The position numbers were made by a program, and so were the translations under genes. 64,000 bases of DNA from Rivularia sp034931125 (lineage in GTDB: Bacteria > Cyanobacteriota > Cyanobacteriia > Cyanobacteriales > Nostocaceae), in NCBI RefSeq assembly GCF_034931125.1, contig NZ_JAYGHM010000019.1:50630-114629 (forward strand), in the 5' to 3' direction. This document shows, one piece after another, positions 8,256 through 17,325 of the stretch; positions within the stretch are counted from its first letter, which is position 1; the number at the start of each line of letters is the position of its first letter. The notes below the pieces were generated by a model. That model had not been told where the DNA came from. It saw only the letters and a list, made by a program, of their open reading frames with translations, and ran no database searches.

Positions 8256-9647
8256 CTAAAACTCCGCATTCTCCGGAGTACGCGGAAACGGAATCACATC
8301 GCGAATATTTGCCATTCCCGTCATAAACTGCACCAATCTTTCAAAACCCAATCCAAAACCAGCATGAGGTACGGTACCGTAACGACGTAAATCCATGTAC
8401 CACCATAAATCTTCTGGTTTCATTCCTTGCGCTTTAATCCGACGTTCCAACACATCATACCTTTCCTCGCGCTGGGAACCGCCAATAATTTCGCCTATTT
8501 TTGGCGCTAAAACATCCATCGCGGCTACGGTTTTTTCATCCGAACTCAACCGCATATAAAAGGCTTTAATTTGTGTAGGATAATCGCTCACAATAACTGG
8601 CTTTTTAAACAGTTGTTCGCACAGATAGCGCTCATGTTCTGATTGTAAATCTAAGCCCCATTCGACCGGATATTCAAATTGGACATCAGCGAGTTCTAAT
8701 TGTTTAACAGCTTCAGTATAGGTAATTCGTTCAAACTGATTATTAATAATATTTTCTGCGGTTTCTAATACTGTCTTATCTACCCGCAAATTGAAAAATT
8801 CCATGTCTTCAGGACATTTTTCCATTACATATTTGAAAACATATCTGAGAAACTCCTCAGCTAAATCCATATCTTCGGAAAGTTCGCAAAAAGCCATTTC
8901 CGGCTCAACCATCCAAAATTCTGCCAAGTGACGCGAAGTATTGGAATTTTCCGCACGGAAGGTAGGACCAAAAGTATAGACGTTACCAAACGTCATTGCC
9001 ATAATTTCGGCTTCTAACTGACCGCTAACTGTCAAATATGTCGGTCTACCAAAAAAGTCTTTGCTGTAGTCTACTTGCTTATCTTCCGTGAGGGGAACGT
9101 TCTTTAAATCCAAATTAGTGACGTTGAAAAGTTCTCCCGCACCTTCGCAGTCGCTAGCGGTAATAATCGGTGTATGTACCCACAAAAAGCCGCGCTGTTG
9201 GAAAAATTCATGAATCGCTGCTGCACAAGCGTTACGCACGCGCAAAACTGCACCCAAGGAATTGGTACGGCTGCGTAAATGTCCAATTGTTCGGAGAAAC
9301 TCAAAAGAATGGCGTTTCTTCTGTAACGGATAAGTTTCTGGATCTGCTTCACCGTAAACTTTTACCGCTTGCGCTTTTAATTCAATTCTTTGTCCTTTTC
9401 CTTGAGACTCAACGACTATTCCCGATGCTTCCACAGAAGCACCTGTATTTAATTGTTTTACTATATTTTCATAATCTGGCAAATCTTGATTTAGTACAAC
9501 TTGCAAATTAGCCAGAGATGAACCATCATTAACTTCAATAAATGCAAAACCTTTTAACTCGCGCTTCGTTCTTACCCAACCTTGCACCTTTATCGATTCA
9601 TCAGGTTGAGCGCTGCGTAGTATTTCCGCAATCCGTCTTTCTATCAT
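8256..9647 (-). CDS. asnS: Asparaginyl-tRNA synthetase
   Basis: Class IIb aminoacyl-tRNA synthetase that charges tRNA-Asn in the cytoplasm. An N-terminal OB-fold anticodon-binding domain (about residues 10-105, VQGWVRTKRELKGFAFIEVNDGS) is followed by the catalytic core with motif 2 (FRAENSNTSRHLAEFWMVEPE) and motif 3 (GFGLGFERLVQFM). The chosen ATG at 9647 has GGAAG eight bases upstream; a TTG at 9662 would add five residues. The 463-residue length is normal. Confidence 0.96.
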   Translation of the reverse strand: MIERRIAEILRSAQPDESIKVQGWVRTKRELKGFAFIEVNDGSSLANLQVVLNQDLPDYENIVKQLNTGASVEASGIVVESQGKGQRIELKAQAVKVYGEADPETYPLQKKRHSFEFLRTIGHLRSRTNSLGAVLRVRNACAAAIHEFFQQRGFLWVHTPIITASDCEGAGELFNVTNLDLKNVPLTEDKQVDYSKDFFGRPTYLTVSGQLEAEIMAMTFGNVYTFGPTFRAENSNTSRHLAEFWMVEPEMAFCELSEDMDLAEEFLRYVFKYVMEKCPEDMEFFNLRVDKTVLETAENIINNQFERITYTEAVKQLELADVQFEYPVEWGLDLQSEHERYLCEQLFKKPVIVSDYPTQIKAFYMRLSSDEKTVAAMDVLAPKIGEIIGGSQREERYDVLERRIKAQGMKPEDLWWYMDLRRYGTVPHAGFGLGFERLVQFMTGMANIRDVIPFPRTPENAEF

Positions 9648-9743
9648 ATGTTTTTCTTCCAAGAATAAAATTAAGTGCTGTTGGTTGTTAATAGTTAGTT
9701 ATTAATTTTTAATTCCTAACTCATCACTCCTAACTCCTAACTC

Positions 9744-10154
9744 TTACCCAACAACTGACTTTAATAACCAGCCTATGATAACGCCCAATCCACCAAAGCG
9801 GACTACTTGCCAAAACAAGTCTTTCAAACCGCTTTTCGTAAATATAACGCTACCACCAAACAGCACTAAGTAACTCTCGGAAAATAATCCTAAAGCATTA
9901 TCCAAGCTTTCTAGCTTTTCTTTAATATCTTTCAACTCCGCTTTTAGCGATCGCGAAGTGGTTTGTTGCAGTTGCTTTTTAACTTCATCGAAACGCCGCA
10001 CTAATTCTATCTGACGCTGTTTGTCAGCGAGCATTTGAGCATACCGTTGTTTTAACTCACCAAGACGAGACTCAACTGCCAATATTTCTTGTTCTAATTC
10101 TTGCTCTAGATTTTCCTCAACCGATGATTGAGAAGATTGTTTGGGCGACTCCAT
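9744..10154 (-). CDS. Coiled-coil protein with C-terminal membrane segment
   Basis: A protein of 136 residues. Residues 12-90 are a charged coiled coil (repeated EQELEQEILAVESRLGELKQ and KAELKDIKEKLESLDN), and residues about 108-134 form one or two hydrophobic segments (VVRFGGLGVIIGWLLKSVVG). I recognise no named family; it appears to be a conserved cyanobacterial protein anchored by its C-terminus. Divergent from the next gene with a spacer of about 40 bp. Confidence 0.65.
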   Translation of the reverse strand: MESPKQSSQSSVEENLEQELEQEILAVESRLGELKQRYAQMLADKQRQIELVRRFDEVKKQLQQTTSRSLKAELKDIKEKLESLDNALGLFSESYLVLFGGSVIFTKSGLKDLFWQVVRFGGLGVIIGWLLKSVVG

Positions 10155-10193
10155 GAGGGAAGTATTAAAGTAAAAGAGAACGTTTCATCAGCC

Positions 10194-10490
10194 ATGCACG
10201 TTATGTCTCAATCCAGCCAACTGCCTAAAACTAGTCAATTGCAAGAAATAAGTACACTAGAACTAGCTCAAGCTCTATTGGAGAGATTGAGTATATCTCC
10301 TAACGATTGGCATCGTCTCAAGTCTAACCGCAAAGTTCGCGCTTGCGAACAAACAGCAGCTGCCCTCGTATTTCTCATCAACGAACAACCCGAAGAAGCG
10401 CAAGCTAGATTAGAACAAGCTACAGGCTGGTTAAATCGTTCGATCAGTGCGCCACCTTGTCCGACTCACGGACAAAAAAAAGACAGCTAG
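10194..10490 (+). CDS. Small conserved cyanobacterial protein (DUF6439-like)
   Basis: About 98 residues, helical, with LELAQALLERLSISPNDWHRLKSNRKVRACEQ in the first half and a Cys-containing tail (SAPPCPTHGQKK). I recall this layout from the cyanobacterial DUF6439 family, function unknown. The start is uncertain: ATGs at 10194 and 10203 both fit, whereas the longer TTG frame from 10128 would overlap the divergent neighbour. Confidence 0.65.
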   Translation: MHVMSQSSQLPKTSQLQEISTLELAQALLERLSISPNDWHRLKSNRKVRACEQTAAALVFLINEQPEEAQARLEQATGWLNRSISAPPCPTHGQKKDS

Positions 10491-10558
10491 TTGTTAGTTA
10501 TTAATTGTTAGATAGTGAATTTCTAACTCTTAATTCCTAACTCCTAACTCATATATAA

Positions 10559-11014
10559 TTAATTCCGTAACAGAGGTATCCTACTGCGTCTATGCTCCAA
10601 CTGCTTGCATAAACGTAACTCTGTACCTCTACGGTTCCATTCCACCTGGTCGAAAATTAGATGCAGTATCGATAAACCGCGACCATTTTCTGACTCATCA
10701 GGTGGCAAATATTCGGTGGGGTTTTCTTCGCAATCGCATTCAGGAATAAATCCTTTACCTTGGTCTGATATTACCCACCAGTATCTATCATCAATTAAAG
10801 AAAAACGAACTACTACTTTTTTGCCAGGATCGAGATTATTGCCGTGCTTCGCTGCATTGACTAAGGCTTCTTGAAGTCCTAGTCTCAACTCAGCTTGCAT
10901 ATCTCCTGGGATTTCTGCCAAAAGCAAATCTAAAATTGGACACAGATATAGAGTTGAGGCAAAACTAATCGTACCCCAATTGCGTCCTACCGGACGAAGT
11001 GAAATGGTAATCAC
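10559..11014 (-). CDS. RsbW-like anti-sigma/serine-protein kinase (HATPase_c_2)
   Basis: An ATP-binding regulatory protein of the anti-sigma-factor kinase family. The N-box is EALVNAAKHGNNLDPG (about residues 48-63) and the G-boxes are ISDQGKGFIPE and GRGLSILHLIFDQV. It would bind or phosphorylate an anti-anti-sigma (STAS) partner, not encoded nearby. At 151 residues the domain stands alone. The C-terminus is basic (LEHRRSRIPLLRN). Confidence 0.85.
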   Translation of the reverse strand: MITISLRPVGRNWGTISFASTLYLCPILDLLLAEIPGDMQAELRLGLQEALVNAAKHGNNLDPGKKVVVRFSLIDDRYWWVISDQGKGFIPECDCEENPTEYLPPDESENGRGLSILHLIFDQVEWNRRGTELRLCKQLEHRRSRIPLLRN

Positions 11015-11431
11015 AAGAGAAACCCCGTCGCTTTCGGCTTAAGCTAGACATGACTTTTACTACTTACACCGCACCCTGAAATTAACTTGAGGTGGTCATG
11101 TTGCCCTAACTTTTATGTTTGTACAACTAATTTTTGTATGCTACTTAACATTGACTCTGTTAACGAAATAAAGGTTGCTTAACTTCAAATCGGCTAAAAA
11201 TTTTCTACGAACAGTCACAAACTATAAATTTATTTGAAGCATCAACGAGTATTTTTATACTCTTAAATTGAACCGTTTTGTAGCTTAAACAACTTCTTTA
11301 TTCCTTTTTTTTTGAGTCTGGAATTACGTCAATTTCTTTATACAAAAGGTATTCTATATTTAGATTAATTCAATTTTAGCATTTTTACTATGCACTAGAC
11401 TACAATTTGAAAATTTCACTCAACAATTAGA
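11015..11431. other. Intergenic spacer downstream of the RNA methyltransferase
   Basis: AT-rich 417-bp spacer between two minus-strand genes. A run of nine T at about 11306-11314 is visible, but I find no good hairpin. It probably carries the promoter of the anti-sigma-type gene. Nothing else is recognisable. Confidence 0.5.
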
Positions 11432-12814
11432 CTAAGTATCTTTGACTAAATCCGATCGTACAAGAAATGCTGCAACTTCCACATGAGATGTCTGAGGAAA
11501 AAAATCAGCCGGTTGTACTCGTAATAAAGTGTATAAACCATCTTGACAAAGTTTCCTTAAGTCTCTAGCAAGGGTCGCTGCTTTACAACTCATATAGACA
11601 ATACGAGCCGGTTTTACTTTGCGTAAAGTTTCGATTACGGTGGGTTCGCATCCTTTTCTTGGTGGGTCAAGTATAACAATATCGGGTTTATAAGATATCC
11701 GAGACAGTAATTCTTCTACCTTTCCCGAATGGAACGTCACGTTGTTTATGTGATTATACTGAGCATTAATTTGTGCGGCGACCACAGAGTATTGTTGTAT
11801 TTCCAAACCAATAGCAAGGTGTACGTGTAATGAGAGCGGTAAAGTTAAGGTACCAATGCCACAATAAGCATCAACTAATATTTCGTTACCTTGTAAATTT
11901 AATTCAGATTGAATTTCATACAATAATGCCTCCGCTGTTTCAGTATTTACTTGGAAAAATGTTTCCGGTCTTATTTGAAATTTTAAAGAAGCAAATTCTT
12001 CTTGTAAGTAAGAAGTTCCAGCTATAAGTCGAGTTTCGCTACCGAAAATCGCATTAGTGCGATCGCTATTCCGGTTTAACATCACTCCCACTAATGGGGG
12101 ATAGTGGTCTAACCACTCTTGTGCTTTTTGCTCTATTCCTGGTATATTCCAATCCCTTACTACCAAGGTCAGCAAAACTTCACCAGTACGGCGACCGATG
12201 CGTAAACCAAGATGGCGGATGATTCCCGTATGGCTATGTTCGTTATAAATCTCCCAACCCAAAGATTGGATGTCTTTTTTTACCTGTGCCAAAAAAGGGT
12301 CTAACCGCGAATCCTGCACTGGACATTGATTTAAATTGACAATTTGATGAGAAGATTTTTGGTAATAACCCGCTATTACCCCTACGGTAGGAGATATCCC
12401 CATCGGGTAAGTGGCTTTATTGCGATAGTCCAAAGGTCTACCCGCAGTTAACACCGCATCTACCTGTGGATCTGCAAAACCACCAATCCTTTGTAAGGCT
12501 TGAACAACTGCTTTACGTTTAGCAACTAATTGGTATTCATAATTAATATGCTGCCACTGACAGCCACCACATTTATCAGCGACAATGCAAGCCGGTCTAA
12601 TTCGATGAGGTGATGATTGTAATAATTCTTTAACTTTGCCGAAAGCGTACTTCGGCTTGACATTTACCAAACGGACAACAACGCGATCGCCAGGTACAGT
12701 ATCCGGTACAAACACCACCAGTTCGTCGCTTCGTCCCACACCATCACCCGTATCGCTCAAGTCTGTAATTACCGTTTCAACTAAGTCACCCTGCTTCCAC
12801 TTTGTTTTAGCCAT
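11432..12814 (-). CDS. rlmD: 23S rRNA uracil-C5 methyltransferase, RlmD/RumA type
   Basis: SAM-dependent RNA (uracil-5-)-methyltransferase of the TrmA/RlmC/RlmD family. An N-terminal TRAM domain (about residues 3-60, GDLVETVITDLSDTGDGVGR) is followed by an iron-sulfur cysteine cluster (CIVADKCGGCQW), the SAM-binding motif VDAYCGIGTLTLPL and catalytic motifs ILDPPRKGCEP and VYMSCKAATLARDL. The 460-residue length suits RlmD/RumA. The exact uracil modified cannot be told from sequence alone. Confidence 0.85.
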   Translation of the reverse strand: MAKTKWKQGDLVETVITDLSDTGDGVGRSDELVVFVPDTVPGDRVVVRLVNVKPKYAFGKVKELLQSSPHRIRPACIVADKCGGCQWQHINYEYQLVAKRKAVVQALQRIGGFADPQVDAVLTAGRPLDYRNKATYPMGISPTVGVIAGYYQKSSHQIVNLNQCPVQDSRLDPFLAQVKKDIQSLGWEIYNEHSHTGIIRHLGLRIGRRTGEVLLTLVVRDWNIPGIEQKAQEWLDHYPPLVGVMLNRNSDRTNAIFGSETRLIAGTSYLQEEFASLKFQIRPETFFQVNTETAEALLYEIQSELNLQGNEILVDAYCGIGTLTLPLSLHVHLAIGLEIQQYSVVAAQINAQYNHINNVTFHSGKVEELLSRISYKPDIVILDPPRKGCEPTVIETLRKVKPARIVYMSCKAATLARDLRKLCQDGLYTLLRVQPADFFPQTSHVEVAAFLVRSDLVKDT

Positions 12815-12841
12815 CAGTTCCCAATTACCAATTATTAATTA

Positions 12842-12890
12842 ATATCTCCCCATCTCCCCACCTCCCCATCTCCCTATCCTCTTCCCCTGT
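12842..12890. repeat. Short tandem repeat (ctccccat octamer)
   Basis: About five degenerate copies of an 8-bp unit, ctccccat, between the divergent methyltransferase and apcD. The same unit recurs at 40650-40733 and, translated, inside purL. Confidence 0.75.
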
Positions 12891-12951
12891 GGGTACCTGA
12901 GTCGCTAAACTAACAGTAATAATTAAATTGCACTTTCTTTAAAAAAAAATC

Positions 12952-13437
12952 ATGAGTGTAGTAAGACAAGTTATTCTCCAAGCTGACGACGAACTGCGTT
13001 ATCCCAGCAGTGGCGAACTTAGGAATATCAAGGACTACTTGCAAACCGGCGAACAACGGTTGCGAATCGTTAACACCCTAAGTGAAAATGAAAAAAAGAT
13101 CGTTGAACAAGCGACCAAAACACTTTGGCAAAAGCGTCCTGACTTTATTGCACCCGGTGGTAATGCTTACGGTCAACGCGAACGGGCGCTGTGTATCCGC
13201 GACTATGGTTGGTACTTACGCTTGATCACCTACGGAATACTGGCTGGTGATAAAGAACCAATTGAAAAAATTGGTTTGATCGGAGTTAAGGAAATGTATA
13301 ACTCATTAGGAGTTCCCGTCCCCGGAATGGTAGAAGCTATTAAGGGTCTAAAGGCAGCTTCAATTGATTTATTAAGTACTGAAGATGCACTCCAAGCTGC
13401 TCCCTACTTTGACTTTATCATTCAAGCCATGTCTTAA
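12952..13437 (+). CDS. apcD: Allophycocyanin alpha-B subunit (ApcD)
   Basis: Terminal emitter of the phycobilisome core that passes energy preferentially towards photosystem I. The 161-residue phycobiliprotein shows the ApcD-type N-terminus (SVVRQVILQADDELRYPSSG) and a chromophore site with Cys81 in RALCIRDYGWYLRLITYG, plus KEMYNSLGVPVPGMV near the C-terminus. ApcD rather than ApcA is called from those segments. It stands alone, away from other phycobilisome genes. No clear ribosome binding site precedes the ATG. Confidence 0.93.
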   Translation: MSVVRQVILQADDELRYPSSGELRNIKDYLQTGEQRLRIVNTLSENEKKIVEQATKTLWQKRPDFIAPGGNAYGQRERALCIRDYGWYLRLITYGILAGDKEPIEKIGLIGVKEMYNSLGVPVPGMVEAIKGLKAASIDLLSTEDALQAAPYFDFIIQAMS

Positions 13438-13564
13438 TTAAGCGTTATTTTCCCACCTATCCTGTCATCTCCGGTAAATCCCTTTTAACACTAGGAACTT
13501 CAAGGAAAAAAATCCTCTTTGATGGGATATTGGAAAGACCTTTCATTAAAATACCGATTTAACT

Positions 13565-13634
13565 CCCCACACTTATTAGTGGCTGCGGCAGAATCTCTGT
13601 CAAGTTACTAGCAAGTTGTGGGGAAACTTTTTTT
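13565..13634 (+). terminator. Terminator-like structure after apcD
   Basis: ccccaca (13565-13571) plus ctt pairs with aagt/tgtgggg (13613-13623), enclosing about 38 bases that can form further stems (ggctgcggcag region), and is followed by aaac and seven T. It sits 128 bp after apcD and would suit a plus-strand terminator with a large, possibly structured, loop. Confidence 0.5.
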
Positions 13635-13710
13635 AAGTTAGGAGTTAGGAGTTAGGAGTTAGGAGTCAAAAATTTAATTACCAATACCCAATACCCAATA
13701 CCCAATAATA
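13634..13710. repeat. Short tandem repeats (gttaggag and ccaatac units)
   Basis: About three to four copies of agttagg-type heptamers at 13636-13663, then about four copies of cccaata at 13680-13708. Typical STRR filler. Confidence 0.75.
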
Positions 13711-13717
13711 TATAAAT

Positions 13718-13800
13718 ACAAAAAACCGACAGTCCTTTGCTCAAGGCTGTCGGCTATTAGTGTGTTCCCTATTAATGACTCGGCTAGAGTTCAGTTATAT
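13718..13800 (-). ncRNA. Candidate small RNA with strong terminator
   Basis: Read on the minus strand, ccgacag-cc (13753 down) and gg-ctgtcgg (to 13726) form a nine-pair stem with one bulge, directly followed by six T: a strong intrinsic terminator. No minus-strand gene lies upstream, since both flanking genes are on the plus strand, so the terminator implies a short minus-strand transcript. A second small hairpin (ACTC-tagcc-GAGT, about 13779-13791) and an AT-rich block (tatatataa, about 13796-13805) that could be a -10 element lie just upstream. This would give an RNA of about 70-75 nt. Confidence 0.45.
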
Positions 13801-14257
13801 ATAATTATGCTTATCTACCTTAGATATTCCCAGGATCTCAATCATGAATGTTTGTGATTCTCATCACAACCAAGTTACCTACAAGCTGTATTTAATTTCT
13901 TTTTCCGGCAAAAAAATTTAAAGTGTAGCAAACTATCGTAATAGAGGTACTCTGAGGTATAAATACCAGTATCCCTAAAAATAAAAAATGACTATAAAAG
14001 ACGCATAATCAAAAAATGTTTAATTTATCAGCCACGTCAGTGTTGTTGAAAAGAAAGAAAATTTCATCCTAAAGACAGTTGTGGCGTTGTTTTTGACTAA
14101 ATATCAATTTTTATAAAAGCTTTTATAGCTTATAGAATAGAAAAACGTCCGTAGAAAAACATAATTTTATCCATAAATTTCCGAATTCTCAGGGAATATC
14201 TATACAATTAAGAATAATTACAGCCTTAAAGCAGTCAAAGTGACTGTAGAAAGGTAA

Positions 14258-15697
14258 ATGTCGCCTCCTGCTTGTCCGAGTCAAAATCGAACGAGTCAAA
14301 ATAGAAGAAGAAAGCATTCATTTAAAGAGCAATTCAAATTCTCCACAGCTATGACATACGATTACGATTTATTTATAATGGGTGCTGGTTCTGCTGGTGC
14401 GGCTGCTGCAAAAAAAGCTGCCTCTTTGGGCGTGCGTGTGGCCGTAGCCGAACAAGAATCCCTTGGTGGTACTTGTTTGAATCGCGGTTGTATCCCCAAA
14501 AAGTTAATTGTCTACGCCGCTGACTTCGCGTTACATAATAAATTTGCCACTGACTATGGTTGGAGCAAAAGCTCATCGCATTTCGATTGGACGCAGTTTA
14601 TCCACTCGGTTAACAAGCACATAGACAGTATTAATCGCTCGTACCAGGAAAAATTTGAAGAAAAGGGCATTACCTTAATACGAGGTCATGCAACTTTTGT
14701 TGATGCTCACACGATCGCAATTGATGAACGTAAAATCACTGCGGACAAGATTTTAATTGCAGTCGGCGCACGTCCTTTTGTACCGGATATTCCTGGTATC
14801 GAATACGCGATTACTTCCCGCGAAATGTTCCATTTACCGTATTTGCCCAAACGTTTGGCAATCATTGGTGGCGGTTACATTGGCGTAGAGTTTTCTAGCA
14901 TGATGAATGCTTTGGGTTGTCGAGTCACTGTTATTGATACAAGTGAAACGATTTTAGAAGGATTTGATGACGATATTCGTAAAAGCCTTCAGGAAAGTTT
15001 GTCTCAACGGGGAATTAAAATTATTAATAACAGCACGGCGACGCACATAAAACATTACGAAGAAGGCTTGCTGTTAACCGTCAGTGGTAAGTATAAAAAA
15101 ACCATCGCCGCCGATACTATTTTAGTTGCCACCGGACGCGCTCCGAATACCGAAAAGCTCGATCTAGATAATGCCCAAGTAAAAATGGGCGAAAAAAACG
15201 CGATCGAAGTAGATGAATATAGCCGCACCAGTCAGGAAAATATTTTCGCCGTTGGAGATTGCACCAACCGCTTGCAGTTAACGCCTGTTGCAAAATCAGA
15301 AGCTGTTGCTTTTGTCAATACTGTTTTTGGGGATAAACCACAAACGGTAAATTATGGCGATGTACCTTCTGCTGTTTTTGCTCGTCCGGAAATAGCAAGT
15401 ATCGGGATGACTGAAAATCAAGCCCGTGAGAAATTTGGCGACTCGGTAAAATGCTATTGCGATAAGTTCCAACCATTAATGCATCAATTGGCTTCAAGTG
15501 ACGAGCAAGCAATAGTTAAAGTAGTAGTTGAAGGTGAATCCGAGCGAGTCATCGGAGTTCATATGCTAGGAGAACACGCAGCGGATATCATTCAATGTCT
15601 TGGTGTTGCATTTCGCAAAGGTATTACAAAACTTGACTTAGACGACGCGATCGCGATTCATCCGACTACCGCAGAGGAATTTCTCACATTAGATTAA
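14258..15697 (+). CDS. Glutathione reductase-like flavoprotein (possibly NADH-dependent)
   Basis: Pyridine nucleotide-disulfide oxidoreductase. It has an FAD-binding GAGSAG, the redox-active disulfide in GGTCLNRGCIPKK, a second dinucleotide fold (IIGGGYIGVEFSSM), and the C-terminal active-site HPTTAEEF that completes the partner subunit. Where the neighbouring gor has an Arg and a Lys after the second Rossmann strand (IIRGDMILKG), this protein has IDTSETILEG, an acidic pattern more usual for NADH. The frame from 14258 has AAAGG just upstream, but homology starts at MTYDYDLF (ATG 14351), so the first 31 basic residues may be untranslated. Tandem paralogue of gor, 136 bp upstream. Confidence 0.85.
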   Translation: MSPPACPSQNRTSQNRRRKHSFKEQFKFSTAMTYDYDLFIMGAGSAGAAAAKKAASLGVRVAVAEQESLGGTCLNRGCIPKKLIVYAADFALHNKFATDYGWSKSSSHFDWTQFIHSVNKHIDSINRSYQEKFEEKGITLIRGHATFVDAHTIAIDERKITADKILIAVGARPFVPDIPGIEYAITSREMFHLPYLPKRLAIIGGGYIGVEFSSMMNALGCRVTVIDTSETILEGFDDDIRKSLQESLSQRGIKIINNSTATHIKHYEEGLLLTVSGKYKKTIAADTILVATGRAPNTEKLDLDNAQVKMGEKNAIEVDEYSRTSQENIFAVGDCTNRLQLTPVAKSEAVAFVNTVFGDKPQTVNYGDVPSAVFARPEIASIGMTENQAREKFGDSVKCYCDKFQPLMHQLASSDEQAIVKVVVEGESERVIGVHMLGEHAADIIQCLGVAFRKGITKLDLDDAIAIHPTTAEEFLTLD

Positions 15698-15833
15698 ATC
15701 GAGGCAAAACTTACGCATTTGTTTCAATGCCCAAAAGTAGCTTAGTGTGGAATGTATGAGCATCTTTTTGCATTAGCTACATAGAAGCGTAATTTTACCT
15801 GGTTTAGAGATTGCAAAGAATACACTGAAAAAT

Positions 15834-17210
15834 ATGACTTACGACTACGATCTGTTTGTAATTGGTGCCGGTTCCGGAGGATTGGCCGCTTCAAAACGCG
15901 CTGCGGGATATGGAGCAAAAGTAGCGATCGCCGAATACGATTTGGTAGGAGGAACCTGTGTAATCCGGGGCTGCGTTCCTAAAAAGCTCATGGTGTATGC
16001 TTCTCACTTCCCTTCGCTGTTTGAAAGTGCCGCAGGCTATGGTTGGAAAGTCGGCGAGACTGAGTTGGACTGGGAAAAGTTCATCACGTCTATAGATAAA
16101 GAAGTCCACAGACTGTCTGCCCTACACATCAGCTTCTTGGAAAGAGCGGGAGTAGAATTAATTCAAAGTCGCGCTGCTTTGGTGGACGAGCATACTATAG
16201 AAGTTGATGGACGCAAAGTTACTGCGGATAAAATTTTGATTGCAGTGGGTGGAAAACCAACTAAGCCAGATATACCGGGGATGGAGTATGCTATCACCTC
16301 CAATGGGATTTTTCACCTCAAAGAAAAACCCCAGCATATCGCTATTCTTGGGGCTGGCTATATAGGTTCGGAATTCGCCTGCATTATGCGCGGTTTGGGT
16401 TGTGAAGTGACTCAAATTATCCGTGGTGACATGATTTTGAAAGGATTTGATGAAGATATTCGTACCGGAATTCAGGAAGGAATGGAAAATCACGGTATTC
16501 GGATCGTCAAAAATACTGAAATTATATCTGTAGAAAAGGAATCAGCAGGCTTAAAGTTAAGTTTATCTGGTGAGCAAGAACCAATAACAGCCGATGTATT
16601 ATTAGCTGCAACAGGTCGCATTCCCAACGTAGAAGGACTGGGTTTGGATAAAGCTGGGGTAGAACTAGTACCTAGTGAAATGGAAGGACATGGATACGGC
16701 ACCATGAACGCGATCGCCGTTAACGAGTACAGTGAAACTAATCACCCGCATATCTTTGCTGTAGGTGATGTTACGGATAGAATTAATTTAACTCCCGTCG
16801 CGATCGGTGAAGGTAGGGCTTTTGCAGATAGCGAATTTGGTGATATGAAGCGTGTCTTTAGTCATGAAAATGTTGCTACTGCTGTATTTACCTCACCCGA
16901 AGCCGCAACTGTGGGATTAACAGAAGCTGAAGCCAAAGAAAAATTTGGAGATGATAAAGTCAAGATTTATCGTACCCGCTTCCGTCCCATGTTCTATACC
17001 TTGCCACAACAAGAAGAAAGAACAATGATGAAATTAATCGTGAATGCCCAAACCGATACAGTTTTAGGCGCTCACATGGTGGGAGACTATGCAGCAGAGA
17101 TCATACAAGGTGTGGCGATCGCTGTAAAAATGGGTGCGACGAAGAAAGACTTTGACGCTACCGTTGGGATTCACCCTTCAGCAGCAGAAGAATTTGTGAC
17201 AATGCGATAA
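15834..17210 (+). CDS. gor: Glutathione reductase
   Basis: FAD-dependent reductase of oxidised glutathione using NADPH, a cytoplasmic enzyme. N-terminal GAGSGG FAD motif, redox pair Cys42/Cys47 in GGTCVIRGCVPKK, NADPH domain ILGAGYIGSEFACIM followed by IIRGDMILKG (Arg retained for the 2'-phosphate), and C-terminal HPSAAEEF. The GXGXXG form of the NADPH motif and the Lys in the second basic position are features I associate with cyanobacterial glutathione reductases. Length 458 aa is normal. Confidence 0.93.
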   Translation: MTYDYDLFVIGAGSGGLAASKRAAGYGAKVAIAEYDLVGGTCVIRGCVPKKLMVYASHFPSLFESAAGYGWKVGETELDWEKFITSIDKEVHRLSALHISFLERAGVELIQSRAALVDEHTIEVDGRKVTADKILIAVGGKPTKPDIPGMEYAITSNGIFHLKEKPQHIAILGAGYIGSEFACIMRGLGCEVTQIIRGDMILKGFDEDIRTGIQEGMENHGIRIVKNTEIISVEKESAGLKLSLSGEQEPITADVLLAATGRIPNVEGLGLDKAGVELVPSEMEGHGYGTMNAIAVNEYSETNHPHIFAVGDVTDRINLTPVAIGEGRAFADSEFGDMKRVFSHENVATAVFTSPEAATVGLTEAEAKEKFGDDKVKIYRTRFRPMFYTLPQQEERTMMKLIVNAQTDTVLGAHMVGDYAAEIIQGVAIAVKMGATKKDFDATVGIHPSAAEEFVTMR

Positions 17211-17254
17211 TCAATTATCAATGAATAATTATCAATGAACAAAATTTAAATCAA

Positions 17255-17275
17255 ACGATCTAGTTCCTAGATCGT
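17255..17275. terminator. Perfect hairpin after gor
   Basis: acgatctag (17255-17263) pairs perfectly with ctagatcgt (17267-17275) around a three-base loop. There is no T-run on the plus strand, so it may be an RNA-stabilising or weak terminator structure between gor and the esterase gene. Confidence 0.4.
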
Positions 17276-17325
17276 GATGAAATCTTACAATTAAGTTAAA
17301 GCGCTTATCTGCTAGCTGATAATTG

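Noticed and set aside
15834..17210. The two tandem flavoprotein genes as a recent simple duplication
   Set aside because: The proteins differ over much of their length, including cofactor-binding residues, so the duplication is old and probably functional.
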